NCBI RefSeq assembly: GCF_021602155.1
Contig: NZ_BQHY01000001.1
Span: forward strand, 62,001-126,000
DNA from: Pseudomonas parakoreensis
GTDB taxonomy: Bacteria; Pseudomonadota; Gammaproteobacteria; Pseudomonadales; Pseudomonadaceae
Reading direction: 5' to 3'
Length of the DNA: 64,000 bases
Part shown: piece by piece, positions 55,750 through 64,000 of the stretch
How positions within the stretch are numbered: position 1 is the first letter of the stretch
How the letters are laid out: each line of letters begins with the position of its first letter
Notes under the pieces: model-generated
The model's input: only the letters and a program-made list of their open reading frames with translations
What the model was told of the DNA's origin: nothing
Databases searched by the model: none
Position numbers and translations under genes: made by a program

Positions 55750-56877
55750 ATGCGTCTTTCCGAGTTCATCCTGGCCAACATCGAGCCTATCGTCGATGAA
55801 TGGGAACAGTTCGCCGCGACCATCACGCCGGCGGCCGACCATCTGGATTCCACTGCGCTGCGCGATCACGCCAGCGAGATTCTACGGGCCGCCGCCCGCG
55901 ACATGAGCAAGCCACAGAGCCCCGCCGAACAGGCTGCCAAAGCCAAGGGCGAAGGCCCGGAAAAGACCCCAAGCCTGGACGAGGCCGGCGCCAGCCATGG
56001 CGAACTGCGCCACACCGTCGGTTTCGATCTGGTGCAGATGACCAGCGAATTCCGCCATTTGCGCGCCTGTGTGATCCGTCTGTGGGTCGACAGCCTTGAG
56101 TCGCCGGACGTGGCCTATTTCCAGGACATGATCCGCTTCAACGAAGCCATCGACGAAGCCCTCGCCGAATCTACCGCTGCCTACGCCGAGCAGGTCAACC
56201 GCTCGCGCGACATTTTCCTCGCCATCCTCGGCCATGACCTGCGCGCGCCGCTGCAGGCGGTGAGCATGTCCACCGAACTGCTGCTGCGTAAATCCAGCCT
56301 CGAGGGCGATGCGCTGGCCTGTGCCTTGCACATCAAGCGCGGTGCGCGGCACATGGCGGCGATGGTCAGCGACCTGCTGGAGCTGGTGCGCAGTCGCCTC
56401 GGCCGTAGCCTGCCGATCGAGCCGGCAGCGATGGACCTGGCCGTTGCGGCGCGGGCGGCGATTGCCGAAGCCTGCGCCGGTAATCCGCTATCCGATCCGA
56501 AGCTCACGGTGCACGGCGACACCCGTGGGGTGTGGGACGCCGGGCGAATCGACCAGCTCCTGCAAAACCTGATCGGCAACGCCTTGCAGCACGGCACCAG
56601 CCAACGCGACGTGACCCTTGATCTGCGTGGCGAGGGCGACAACGTGTGCCTGACGGTGCACAACTACGGCACACCGATTTCCGAAGAGGCGATCGGCACG
56701 ATTTTCGACCCGCTGGTGCGCAGCGCCGACGAAGAACTCGGGCAGCCGTCGACCAGCCTCGGGTTGGGCTTGTTCATCGTCAAGGAAGTGGTGACCGCCC
56801 ATGGCGGGACGATCGACGTCAGCTCGAGCGAGGCTGACGGGACGCTGTTCAGTGTGGTGTTGCCGAGAAAGGTTTAA
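55750..56877 (+). CDS. Soluble sensor histidine kinase
   Basis: Protein of 375 residues without membrane segments. The N-terminal half (about 1-145) is an all-helical RsbRD-like sensor domain. It is followed by HisKA with H162 in FLAILGHDLRAPLQ and a HATPase domain with LLQNLIGNALQHG (N-box), FDPLVR and STSLGLGLFIVKEVV (G2-box). No response regulator is adjacent. The signal and partner are unknown; similar orphan kinases are common in pseudomonads. Confidence 0.9.
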   Translation: MRLSEFILANIEPIVDEWEQFAATITPAADHLDSTALRDHASEILRAAARDMSKPQSPAEQAAKAKGEGPEKTPSLDEAGASHGELRHTVGFDLVQMTSEFRHLRACVIRLWVDSLESPDVAYFQDMIRFNEAIDEALAESTAAYAEQVNRSRDIFLAILGHDLRAPLQAVSMSTELLLRKSSLEGDALACALHIKRGARHMAAMVSDLLELVRSRLGRSLPIEPAAMDLAVAARAAIAEACAGNPLSDPKLTVHGDTRGVWDAGRIDQLLQNLIGNALQHGTSQRDVTLDLRGEGDNVCLTVHNYGTPISEEAIGTIFDPLVRSADEELGQPSTSLGLGLFIVKEVVTAHGGTIDVSSSEADGTLFSVVLPRKV

Positions 56878-56900
56878 GCAGGAAAATCTGCGGTGAATTC

Positions 56901-56990
56901 ATCGCTGGCAAGCCAGCTCCCACAGATCCGGCGTCGAATACAAACTTTGTGTACGACATAGTTCCTTGTGGGAGCTGGCTTGCCAGCGAT
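56901..56990. repeat. REP pair (GCTGGCAAGCCAGC type)
   Basis: ATCGCTGGCAAGCCAGCTCC and GGAGCTGGCTTGCCAGCGAT are exact inverted arms. It lies between convergent genes. Confidence 0.93.
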
Positions 56991-57015
56991 GAGGCCGGCC
57001 AATACCACGGAAAAC

Positions 57016-57321
57016 CTATTCGACCACCAGCCGCCCCAAGCGCTGCCTGAGCATCCGGTTCTCCGCCCGCAACTCATGCACCTCCTCCAGCAGATTCAGG
57101 GCCAGCGCGACCCCATCCCACTCCAGCTCCAGCTCGCGCCGCAACTTCGCGGCGCGCTTGGCCAGGCTCAGCTCGTAGTCGGTGAACCGCCATTCCCGGG
57201 GCTGCGCGCCCTGAGGTTCGAGGATGCCGTGTTCGACGATTTCGATCACGTAGACGTCCGACAGATCGGCCGCCTCACAGAATTCTGCCATGTCCAGTTG
57301 AACGATCAGGGGGCTGCTCAT
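57016..57321 (-). CDS. cbpM: Chaperone modulator CbpM
   Basis: Protein of 101 residues, MerR-HTH-like, that binds the J-domain of CbpA and inhibits its action on DnaK and DNA. It has the DVYVIEIVEHGILEP segment and a coiled-coil C-terminus (LLEEVHELRAENRMLRQRL). It begins 23 bases after cbpA, the usual order. Confidence 0.9.
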   Translation of the reverse strand: MSSPLIVQLDMAEFCEAADLSDVYVIEIVEHGILEPQGAQPREWRFTDYELSLAKRAAKLRRELELEWDGVALALNLLEEVHELRAENRMLRQRLGRLVVE

Positions 57322-57344
57322 GATGGGCTACTCCGTCGTCGGAT

Positions 57345-58292
57345 TCAGAAGTTCTCGCGTGGGTTGAACGCGGCTTTCTTCGCCAGTTCCTGCCACAGCG
57401 CCTTGACCTCGTCGTCCGAGGTTTTCGGCATCACGGCCTTGAGCTGGACGAACAGATAACCGCGCTCACCGGCCTTGTTTTTCAGGCCATGGCCCTTGGC
57501 GCGCATGCGCTGGCCATTCTGGCTGCCGGCCGGAACCTTGAGGTTGATCTTGCCGGTCAGGGTCGGCACGGCCACCTCGGTGCCCAGCGCCAGCTCCCAC
57601 GGTGCCAATGGCAAGGTGATGATCAGGTTTTCGCCTTCGACATCGAATTTCGGGTGCGGCGCAAAGCGAATGGTCAGGTACAGATCGCCATTGGCGCCGC
57701 CACCGATGCCCGGCGCGCCCTGCCCCTTGAGGCGGATGCGCTCGCCGTCGGTCACGCCCGCCGGGATCTTCACGTTCAGGCTTTTGCTGGTGTTGCTGAC
57801 GTGCTGACCGTTGGCGTTGTATTGCGGGACCTGAAAGCTGACCTTCTTCGACTCGTTCGACAGCGTCTCCTCAAGGAAGATCGGCAGTTCCATTTCCACG
57901 TCTTGTCCCCGCCGTCCTGCACTGCGTTGTTGCCGACCTTCGCCGCCACCGAAACCGGCGCCGCGATTGCCGAAGATCGAACTGAAGAAGTCCGAGAAGT
58001 CGCCGGTGTCACCGCCGCCGCCAAAGCCACCACGGCTCTGCCAGCCCGGCGGGCCCTGGAACGGCTGACCATGCTGACCATAACGGCGCAGGTCGTCGTA
58101 CTCGGCGCGCTTGTCGGCGCTCTTCAGCGCTTCATAGGCTTCCGAGGCGTCCTTGAACTTGGCCTCGGCGTCTTTTTCCTTGCTGACATCGGGGTGGTAT
58201 TTGCGCGCCAGCTTGCGATAGGCAGCCTTGATCGCCTTGTCGTCCGCTGTCGGCTCCACGCCGAGTATCTTGTAATAGTCTTTGAAGTCCAT
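57345..58292 (-). CDS. cbpA: DnaJ-like co-chaperone / DNA-binding protein CbpA
   Basis: Protein of 315 residues. The N-terminal J-domain has [10 protein letters not shown] and the HPD motif ([11 protein letters not shown]). A Gly/Phe-rich linker follows (about 75-115), then two class-II DnaJ substrate domains. No zinc finger is present, which separates it from DnaJ. The ATG at 58292 gives the conserved MDFKDYYK; an in-frame ATG at 58307 is possible. It pairs with cbpM and is divergent from an Hsp70-like gene, which may be a partner. Confidence 0.92.
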   Translation of the reverse strand: MDFKDYYKILGVEPTADDKAIKAAYRKLARKYHPDVSKEKDAEAKFKDASEAYEALKSADKRAEYDDLRRYGQHGQPFQGPPGWQSRGGFGGGGDTGDFSDFFSSIFGNRGAGFGGGEGRQQRSAGRRGQDVEMELPIFLEETLSNESKKVSFQVPQYNANGQHVSNTSKSLNVKIPAGVTDGERIRLKGQGAPGIGGGANGDLYLTIRFAPHPKFDVEGENLIITLPLAPWELALGTEVAVPTLTGKINLKVPAGSQNGQRMRAKGHGLKNKAGERGYLFVQLKAVMPKTSDDEVKALWQELAKKAAFNPRENF

Positions 58293-58583
58293 CGAAGGAA
58301 TCACCATCCGTTATCGATTTCGCGCCGAGACCAGCATGCGCTCATTCGCACGTGCCGGGTTGACCGATCTCAACTTTGTGACCGGGTGGCGCAGCAGAAG
58401 TTTATCGGCAGTGGACGACGGTTCTTGCGACCGCCGGTATGTCTGCCGGCCCATGCCAGCAAGTTTGGGGCGAAGCTGCGACTTTCAAGAAGCTTAGTCG
58501 TGAAATAGCAGATGACCGGCCTTCGAATCTGCCGCGCACTGACATACACTGCGCGGCCGTTTTTTGACCGGAACCCGAAAGAC
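58293..58583. promoter_or_regulatory. Divergent region, cbpA / Hsp70-like gene
   Basis: Gap of 291 bases that must hold promoters for both genes. No sigma-32 type consensus or repeat was convincing by eye. Confidence 0.35.
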
Positions 58584-59858
58584 ATGAAAAACGCCTCTCC
58601 AGCCCGTGCCTGCGGTATCGACTTCGGCACCTCCAACTCCACCGTCGGCTGGCTGCGCCCCGGCATGGAAACGATGATCGCGCTGGAAGACGACAAGATC
58701 ACCCTGCCGTCGGTGGTCTTCTTCAACATCGAAGAACGCCGCCCTGTGTACGGTCGCCTGGCGCTGCACGAGTACCTCGAAGGCTACGAAGGCCGGCTGA
58801 TGCGCTCGCTCAAGAGCCTGCTGGGTTCCAAGCTGATCAAGCACGACACCAGCGTGCTCGGCACCGCGATGCCGTTCAAGGATCTGTTGGGGCTGTTCAT
58901 CGGCCAGCTCAAGAGCCGCGCCGAAACGGCCGCCGGTCGCGAGTTCGAACAAGTGGTGCTGGGGCGTCCGGTGTTTTTCGTCGATGACGACCCGCTGGCT
59001 GACCAGGAAGCCGAAGACACCCTGGTCGAAGTGGCACGCAAGCTCGGCTTCAAGGACGTGTCGTTCCAGTACGAACCGATTGCCGCCGCCTTCGACTACG
59101 AGTCGACCATCGAAAAAGAAGAGCTGGTGCTGATCGTCGACATCGGCGGTGGTACCTCCGACTTCTCACTGGTGCGCCTGTCGCCCGAGCGTCGCGGCAT
59201 GGACAACCGTCACGATGACATCCTCGCCACCGGCGGCGTGCACATCGGCGGGACTGATTTCGACAAACAACTGAGCCTGCAAGGCCTGATGCCGCTGTTC
59301 GGTTACGGCAGCCGGATGAAGAGCGGCGCCTACATGCCGACCAGTCACCACATGAACCTGGCGACCTGGCACACCATCAACTCGGTGTACTCGCAGAAAT
59401 CCACCCTGGCGCTGGGCAGCATGCGCTACGACATCGAGGACACTGGCGGCATTGATCGCCTGTTCAAGCTGATCGAACAGCGCGCCGGGCACTGGCTGGC
59501 GATGGAAGTGGAAGAAACCAAGATTCAGCTGACCCACACCGACAGCCGCCACGTACCGCTGGATCGCATCGAGCCGGGCCTGAGCGTGGAACTGAGCCGC
59601 GCCCTGTTCGAATCGTCGATCGACGCCTTGCTTGAGCGCGTGCGCGGCAGCGTTACGCAGCTGTTGAATGATGCCAACGTCTCGGTGGGTCAGGTCGATA
59701 CGGTGTTCTTCACTGGCGGCTCCAGCGGCATTCCGGCGCTGCGCAACAGCGTCTCGGCAATGCTGCCGAACGCGCGACATGTGGAAGGGAACATCTTTGG
59801 CAGCATTGGCAGCGGTCTGGCGATCGAGGCGATGAAGCGTTACGGCGCCATGAACTGA
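58584..59858 (+). CDS. Hsp70-family protein (YegD-like)
   Basis: Protein of 424 residues holding the actin-like ATPase fold. Phosphate 1 loop is CGIDFGTSNSTVG, phosphate 2 is VDIGGGTSDFSL, and the adenosine loop is FTGGSSGIPALR. It lacks the substrate-binding domain and lid of DnaK, as in YegD proteins, whose function is unknown. The ATG at 58584 is chosen; the open frame upstream has no ribosome site. Being divergent from cbpA, it could work with that co-chaperone, but this is inference. Confidence 0.9.
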   Translation: MKNASPARACGIDFGTSNSTVGWLRPGMETMIALEDDKITLPSVVFFNIEERRPVYGRLALHEYLEGYEGRLMRSLKSLLGSKLIKHDTSVLGTAMPFKDLLGLFIGQLKSRAETAAGREFEQVVLGRPVFFVDDDPLADQEAEDTLVEVARKLGFKDVSFQYEPIAAAFDYESTIEKEELVLIVDIGGGTSDFSLVRLSPERRGMDNRHDDILATGGVHIGGTDFDKQLSLQGLMPLFGYGSRMKSGAYMPTSHHMNLATWHTINSVYSQKSTLALGSMRYDIEDTGGIDRLFKLIEQRAGHWLAMEVEETKIQLTHTDSRHVPLDRIEPGLSVELSRALFESSIDALLERVRGSVTQLLNDANVSVGQVDTVFFTGGSSGIPALRNSVSAMLPNARHVEGNIFGSIGSGLAIEAMKRYGAMN

Positions 59859-59877
59859 TCCAAGACCGCGTTGCGCC

Positions 59878-59962
59878 CATCGCTGGCAAGCCAGCTCCCA
59901 CAGGTTCTGCGCCGCTTTCGAAAGCGGTATCAATCCTGTGGGAGCTGGCTTGCCAGCGATGG
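59878..59962. repeat. REP pair (GCTGGCAAGCCAGC type)
   Basis: CATCGCTGGCAAGCCAGCTC and GAGCTGGCTTGCCAGCGATG are inverted; the spacer contains a small CCGCTTTCGAAAGCGG palindrome. Confidence 0.93.
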
Positions 59963-59990
59963 CGTCAGCTAAGGCAACACAGTTATCAAA

Positions 59991-61004
59991 TCAAACCATC
60001 CCGCCCAGCTTCAACTCACTCTTCAGATACGCGTAATAAATCGGCCCCGCCACCACCCCCGGCAGGCCGAACGCGGCTTCGAACACCAGCATCGCCAGCA
60101 GCAGCTCCCACGACTTGGCACTGATCTGCCCGCCGACAATGCGCGCGTTGAGGAAGTATTCGAGCTTGTGGATAAAAATCAGGTAACCCAGCGCCGCCAC
60201 CGCCACCCAGATCGACAGCGACAGGCCGACGATGGTGATCAGCGTGTTCGACATCAGGTTGCCGATCACCGGCAGCAGACCGAGCAGGAAGGTCAGGACG
60301 ATCAGGGTTTTGGTCAGCGGCAGCTTGATGCCCAGAAGCGGCAGAATCACCGCAAGGAAAATCGCGGTGAAGAAGGTGTTCAGCAGGGAAATCTTGATCT
60401 GCGCGAAGACGATGTTGCGAAAGGCTTGCACCAGCAGGTGCAGGCGATCAAACAGGGCGGCGGCCAGCGGCTTGCGCTTGGTCACATCCGGTATCCGCTG
60501 CAGGGCAATGATCGCGCCGAGGACCATGCCGATCAGCAGGGTGACAAACATGTGCGCCGCGTCCTTGCCCACCAGTTGCAGCTCGGACAGGTGCTTGCTC
60601 GCCCATTCGCCGATGGCCACGCGAAACTCCGCAGCGCTGGCCGGCAGGTAGGCATCGAGGAACGGCGGCAGTTGCCCGCGCGCGCGATCGACCACGCCCA
60701 TGAATTTGTCGAGCGAGGCGCCCGGGTTTTCCGCTTCGTGCAGCAGGAAACTGATAGCACCGGCAAAGATCAGCGCCAGCACGCTGACCACCAGGGTGCC
60801 CAGCAGCGCCACCGCCAGCCAGCGCGCACGCCGGCCTTCGATCAATCGTTGCAGCTGCGGGGTGAGCATGTTGACCAGCTCGAACACCAGCAGACCGGCC
60901 AGCAGGCTGGGCAACAAGCGCAGCGGCAATGCCAGCAGCAAACCGCCAAAAATAATGATGCAACTGACCCAAAACACAACATGACGCTCAGAAAACGTTG
61001 GCAT
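59991..61004 (-). CDS. AI-2E family transporter
   Basis: Inner-membrane protein of 337 residues with about seven to eight helices, and the typical central LIGMVLGAIIAL and C-terminal PGVVAGPIYYAYLKSEL motifs of PF01594. Members include proposed autoinducer-2 exporters and Na+/H+ antiporters; the substrate here is unknown. GAGG lies four bases before the ATG. Confidence 0.9.
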   Translation of the reverse strand: MPTFSERHVVFWVSCIIIFGGLLLALPLRLLPSLLAGLLVFELVNMLTPQLQRLIEGRRARWLAVALLGTLVVSVLALIFAGAISFLLHEAENPGASLDKFMGVVDRARGQLPPFLDAYLPASAAEFRVAIGEWASKHLSELQLVGKDAAHMFVTLLIGMVLGAIIALQRIPDVTKRKPLAAALFDRLHLLVQAFRNIVFAQIKISLLNTFFTAIFLAVILPLLGIKLPLTKTLIVLTFLLGLLPVIGNLMSNTLITIVGLSLSIWVAVAALGYLIFIHKLEYFLNARIVGGQISAKSWELLLAMLVFEAAFGLPGVVAGPIYYAYLKSELKLGGMV

Positions 61005-61105
61005 ACAGCCTCAAAACGAACGGCGTAAAAGGATTGGCAGTCTGCCAGCGATCCGGGGAGAGCACTAGGTATATGCGGTGCTTGAGATTGGCGGAGCCAA
61101 GACCG

Positions 61106-61179
61106 GCCTCTTCGCGAGCAGGCTCGCTTCCACAAGGGTACGCATTTCAATGTGGGAGCGAGCCTGCTCGCGAAGAGGC
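61106..61179. repeat. REP pair (TTCGCGAGCAGGCTCGC type)
   Basis: GCCTCTTCGCGAGCAGGCTC and GAGCCTGCTCGCGAAGAGGC are inverted with a short spacer. It is related to the pair at 34.3 kb but with a changed loop. Confidence 0.92.
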
Positions 61180-61207
61180 AAGCCCGCTCACCACCAGACT
61201 CGAGTGA

Positions 61208-61513
61208 TTACTTTTTCTTCAGGCAATCACTCATGAAGGTCTTGCGCGCGTCGCCGGTCAGGGCCTTGGTTTTCGCGTCGGCGTTGCAGGTCTTCATTTT
61301 TTCCTGCTGCGGGGTCAGCACTTTGGCGTCATTGGCGGCCGGAGCGGCCTTGAGGCAAGTGCTCATGAAAGTCTTGCGCTCATCGCCCTTGAGGTTCTTG
61401 GCGGTAGCGTCGGCATTGCAGGTGGTCATTTTGTTCTGTTGCGCCGTGGCGGCGAAACCCTGGGAACACAGGAGCAGACCGATCATCAACAAAGGCACAC
61501 GCAACATCTTCAT
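61208..61513 (-). CDS. psiF: PsiF repeat protein
   Basis: Exported protein of 101 residues with a signal peptide (about 1-21, ending GFAATA) and two PsiF repeats, each with M-x-T-C-N-A-D-A and a later F-M-S-x-C-L, so two cysteine pairs. In E. coli psiF is induced by phosphate starvation; its function is unknown. The ATG at 61513 follows AAGGAG; the longer frame to 61570 is not supported. Confidence 0.88.
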   Translation of the reverse strand: MKMLRVPLLMIGLLLCSQGFAATAQQNKMTTCNADATAKNLKGDERKTFMSTCLKAAPAANDAKVLTPQQEKMKTCNADAKTKALTGDARKTFMSDCLKKK

Positions 61514-61576
61514 GGAGTTTTCTCCTTGTCGCCGCATCGATGGATGCGGCCTCCGCTGAAGTGTAGCCAAATCTTG

Positions 61577-62371
61577 TTACACCTTCCTGCCTTCCAGGTG
61601 GCTGCGCCGATACTGTTCCGGGGTACATCCGGCCTGACGGGCAAACATGGCGATGAAGGCCGAGCCACTGCTGTAACCCAGATCGAAGGCGATCTCCTGC
61701 ACGCTCTTCGTGCTTTCCAGTGCCTCGATGGCAGCCAGGTAACGCAGGCGCTGACGCCATTCGCCGAAACTCATGCCCAACTCGCGCACGAACTGCCGGG
61801 CCAACGTGCGCTCGCTGACGTGTACCTGCGCCGCCCAGTACGCCAGCGGCTGGTTATTGCCGGGATCGGCCTGCAATGCATCGAGAATCGCCAGCAACCC
61901 GGGATGGCTCGCGTACGGCAGATAACATTCATGGACCGGCGCCTGTTGCAGTTGATCGACCAGCACCTGGGCCAGACGCTGGTGGGCGTCGAGTTCGGGG
62001 ATCTTCACGTCGCGGGCGGCGAAGTCCTTGAGTATCGCCTTGAGGATGTCGCTGATCGCCAGCGTGCAGGCGCGCTCCGGCAGATCCGTGCAGACCTTCG
62101 GATCGAGGCATACCGCGCGGTAGTTGACCGGTTGATGGCTGTAGAAACTGTGCTCGGTCTGCGGCGGCACCCACACCGCGTACTGCGGCGGCGACATGAA
62201 GCGGTTGCCGTCGACGTCCATGTGCAGCACGCCGTGGGCCGCGTACTCCAGCGTGCCCCACGGATGGCGGTGCGGCGCGGCGTATTCATGGGTGTTGAAG
62301 TCGGCGTAGCGGAAGTACACCGCTGACGGCAGTTCGCTGAAATCCAGCAGATCGATGTGTTTACTGTTCAT
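61577..62371 (-). CDS. AraC-family transcription regulator
   Basis: Protein of 264 residues. The N-terminal cupin sensor (HRHPWGTLEYAAHGVLHMDVDG) covers about residues 30-120. The C-terminal double HTH has HVSERTLARQFVRELGMSFGEWRQR and IAFDLGYSSGSAFIAMFARQ. It is divergent from the EamA exporter gene and is the obvious candidate to control it, responding to an unknown ligand. The ATG at 62371 (MNSKHIDLL) is preferred to an open frame starting at 62440. Confidence 0.9.
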   Translation of the reverse strand: MNSKHIDLLDFSELPSAVYFRYADFNTHEYAAPHRHPWGTLEYAAHGVLHMDVDGNRFMSPPQYAVWVPPQTEHSFYSHQPVNYRAVCLDPKVCTDLPERACTLAISDILKAILKDFAARDVKIPELDAHQRLAQVLVDQLQQAPVHECYLPYASHPGLLAILDALQADPGNNQPLAYWAAQVHVSERTLARQFVRELGMSFGEWRQRLRYLAAIEALESTKSVQEIAFDLGYSSGSAFIAMFARQAGCTPEQYRRSHLEGRKV

Positions 62372-62467
62372 GCTGTCCGGTTGCAGAGGCAGGTTGTCCG
62401 GTTCGCAGTATAGGGCTGCATCCAGACAGGGGATAATCACGGTTCATCAACGTTCTGGTTTTAACCC
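62372..62467. promoter_or_regulatory. Divergent operator region, AraC regulator / EamA exporter
   Basis: Gap of 96 bases shared by the two divergent starts, so a regulator site here would act on both. No clear dyad was resolved by eye. Confidence 0.4.
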
Positions 62468-63355
62468 ATGCAATACGCGTTTCCGCTGCTGGCGATTTTC
62501 ATCTGGGCCGGCAATACCGTGATCAACAAACTGGCGGTCGGAGCAATCTTCCCCGCCGAGATCGGTTTCTACCGCTGGCTGCTCGCCGGCCTGCTGTTCA
62601 CCCCGTTCATGCTCAAGGCGGTGATCGCGCACTGGCCGCAGATCCGCCCCAACCTGGGCAAGATCTTCATCCTCGGCGTGCTCGGAATGGCGGTCTATCA
62701 AAGCCTCGCCTACTTCGCCGCGACCCTGACCAGCGCGACCAACATGGGCATCATCCTGTCGCTGATGCCGCTGATGTCGCTGGCCATGGCGATCATCAGC
62801 CTCGGCCAGCGCCTGACTGCCGGCGCATTGTTCGGCGCGGTGCTGTCGTTCGTCGGCGTGCTGGTAGTGGTGTCGTCCGGCAGCCTCGGCGCCTTGCTGC
62901 AGCACGGGGTAAATCTGGGTGACGCGATGATGCTGATCGCCACCCTCGCCTACGCGATCTACAGCACCCTGCTGAAAAAATGGCAGTTACGCCTGCCGCC
63001 GCTGGTGTTGTTGTACTTGCAAGTGCTGGTGGCAATTGTGGTGCTGTTTCCGCTGTATGCCGCTTCACCGAAAACCGGCTTCACCGCGCAAAATATTCCG
63101 CTGGTGCTGTACGCGTGCCTGCTGGCCTCGATGCTTGCGCCGCTGGCGTGGATGCAGGCGGTGCAGCGTCTGGGGCCGAGCCGGACCACATTGTTCTTTA
63201 ACTTGCTGCCGCTGATAACTGCGCTGATTGCGGCGGTGGTGTTGAAGGAAGAGTTGGCGATGTATCACCTGGTGGGTGGGGTGTTGACGTTGGGTGGGGT
63301 GATTCTGTCGGAGCGCTGGACCACCGTTCTAGGCCGCAAACTCAGCGTCGCCTGA
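62468..63355 (+). CDS. EamA/DMT family exporter
   Basis: Protein of 295 residues with ten predicted membrane helices in two EamA repeats (first IWAGNTVINKLAVG; second starting LGDAMMLIATLAYAIYSTLL). It probably exports a metabolite or amino acid-like compound. The divergent AraC regulator suggests substrate-induced expression. Confidence 0.92.
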   Translation: MQYAFPLLAIFIWAGNTVINKLAVGAIFPAEIGFYRWLLAGLLFTPFMLKAVIAHWPQIRPNLGKIFILGVLGMAVYQSLAYFAATLTSATNMGIILSLMPLMSLAMAIISLGQRLTAGALFGAVLSFVGVLVVVSSGSLGALLQHGVNLGDAMMLIATLAYAIYSTLLKKWQLRLPPLVLLYLQVLVAIVVLFPLYAASPKTGFTAQNIPLVLYACLLASMLAPLAWMQAVQRLGPSRTTLFFNLLPLITALIAAVVLKEELAMYHLVGGVLTLGGVILSERWTTVLGRKLSVA

Positions 63356-63364
63356 CTCGGCGCC

Positions 63365-63454
63365 ATCGCTGGCAAGCCAGCTCCCACAGGGTCGGTGTCG
63401 AACGCAACTTTTGTATACGCCACGAAACACTGTGGGAGCTGGCTTGCCAGCGAT
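63365..63454. repeat. REP pair (GCTGGCAAGCCAGC type)
   Basis: ATCGCTGGCAAGCCAGCTCC and GGAGCTGGCTTGCCAGCGAT are exact inverted arms between two convergent genes. Confidence 0.93.
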
Positions 63455-63476
63455 AAACGAATACGCGGTGTATCTG

Positions 63477-64000
63477 CTAGACCCCCGCAGCCTTCAGCCG
63501 CGCCGCATGCTCGACAAACAACCGCACCGGATCCGCGCCCTTGCCCACCAGTCCCAGCGACTGGTTGACGATATCGAAGTGATCCAGCGGATAGTCGTCG
63601 CCAATCACCGTGCCCAGGTGCGAGCTGTAGCGCCCGACCATCCCGTCACACTGCCCTGGTTCGCGCACGAAGGTTTTCGCGAACAACCGGCAGCTGCGGT
63701 TGGTGCCGTCGAACAGGTTGCCACCGCGGTCAGTCTTGCCCGGTTGCAACGTGCCCGACCACGAGTAATAGCGCACGCCGTTGACCTCTTCCGGCCCCTG
63801 CCCGCCCCAGGTCCCAGGCAGGCCCTGTGGATAACGCTGATTGAACAGCGCCACGCCCTCGCGGGTCAGCGACTGGTGCGAGGCGTGGATATCCACCGGC
63901 AGTTTCGGCCCGTGATAACCGGTTTCCAGCCGCGCCATCAACCAGCCGATCAAACGCAGCAGCGCTTCGAGCAGACTGCCCTTGGCAGTGTTCGCCGGGT
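63477..64000 (-). CDS. Secreted triacylglycerol lipase (family I), C-terminal part
   Basis: Partial gene running off the window; the frame stays open to position 64000, so the true start is outside. The visible 174 residues match the C-terminal part of Pseudomonas/Burkholderia lipases: RYPQGLPGTWGG, NGVRYYSWSG, then CDGMVGRYSSHLG (catalytic Asp), DHFDIVNQ (catalytic His) and a terminal VEHAARLKAAGV. The nucleophile serine and signal peptide lie outside. Two cysteines (CRLF and QCDG) fit the family disulfide. These lipases are usually exported by type II secretion after folding by a Lif foldase. Confidence 0.9.
   Translation of the reverse strand, partial: PANTAKGSLLEALLRLIGWLMARLETGYHGPKLPVDIHASHQSLTREGVALFNQRYPQGLPGTWGGQGPEEVNGVRYYSWSGTLQPGKTDRGGNLFDGTNRSCRLFAKTFVREPGQCDGMVGRYSSHLGTVIGDDYPLDHFDIVNQSLGLVGKGADPVRLFVEHAARLKAAGV

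Overview
The window is GC-rich, densely coded chromosomal DNA whose gene order (dusB-fis-purH-purD-retS; cobG/H/I/J beside cobL-cbiD-cobK; urtABCDE-ureD-ureA-GNAT-ureB-ureC; cbpM-cbpA) and many intergenic REP palindromes point to a Pseudomonas of the fluorescens lineage. No tRNA, rRNA, CRISPR array, insertion sequence, integrase or phage gene was seen.

Layout. 1-8.9 kb is core: a DUF3426 zinc-ribbon membrane protein, dusB-fis, purH, purD, and the hybrid kinase retS, which controls the Gac/Rsm switch. 8.9-25.9 kb is accessory. It holds two small related unknown genes, a MarC-family membrane protein, and two tandem giant genes (2,322 and about 2,355 residues). Each giant protein joins a TcdA/TcdB-type glycosyltransferase domain, a Cys-His-Asp protease-like domain, a hydrophobic TcdA/TcdB-type pore region and a long C-terminal repeat-like region without recognisable choline-binding repeats. 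25.9-34.3 kb is the corrin-ring part of cobalamin synthesis in two divergent operons, with a third small unknown gene lodged between them. 34.6-39.7 kb is a copper group (DUF2946, PCuAC chaperone, DUF2946, OprC-like receptor, PepSY protein). 39.8-44.9 kb is a TonB receptor plus an ABC importer behind a Zur-like box, so probably a metal-chelate uptake system. 45.2-55.6 kb is urea import and urease, with a sigma-54-type promoter before urtA. 55.7-64 kb is housekeeping: a soluble histidine kinase, the CbpA/CbpM co-chaperone pair, an Hsp70-like protein, an AI-2E family permease, PsiF, an AraC regulator with a divergent EamA exporter, and the C-terminal part of a family I lipase cut by the window edge.

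The most interesting part is the 8.9-31 kb toxin locus. The giant proteins resemble clostridial large glucosylating toxins and lymphostatin (LifA/Efa1) in domain content, but they sit in a Pseudomonas chromosome beside retS. They have no secretion genes nearby and are accompanied by up to three small proteins sharing an N-terminal sequence motif. The leaders of the giant genes and of one small gene carry ANGGA motifs over their ribosome binding sites, which would fit Gac/Rsm control but is not proof of it. Four REP pairs are threaded through the single urea/urease operon, and a long hairpin lies in the purH-purD gap.
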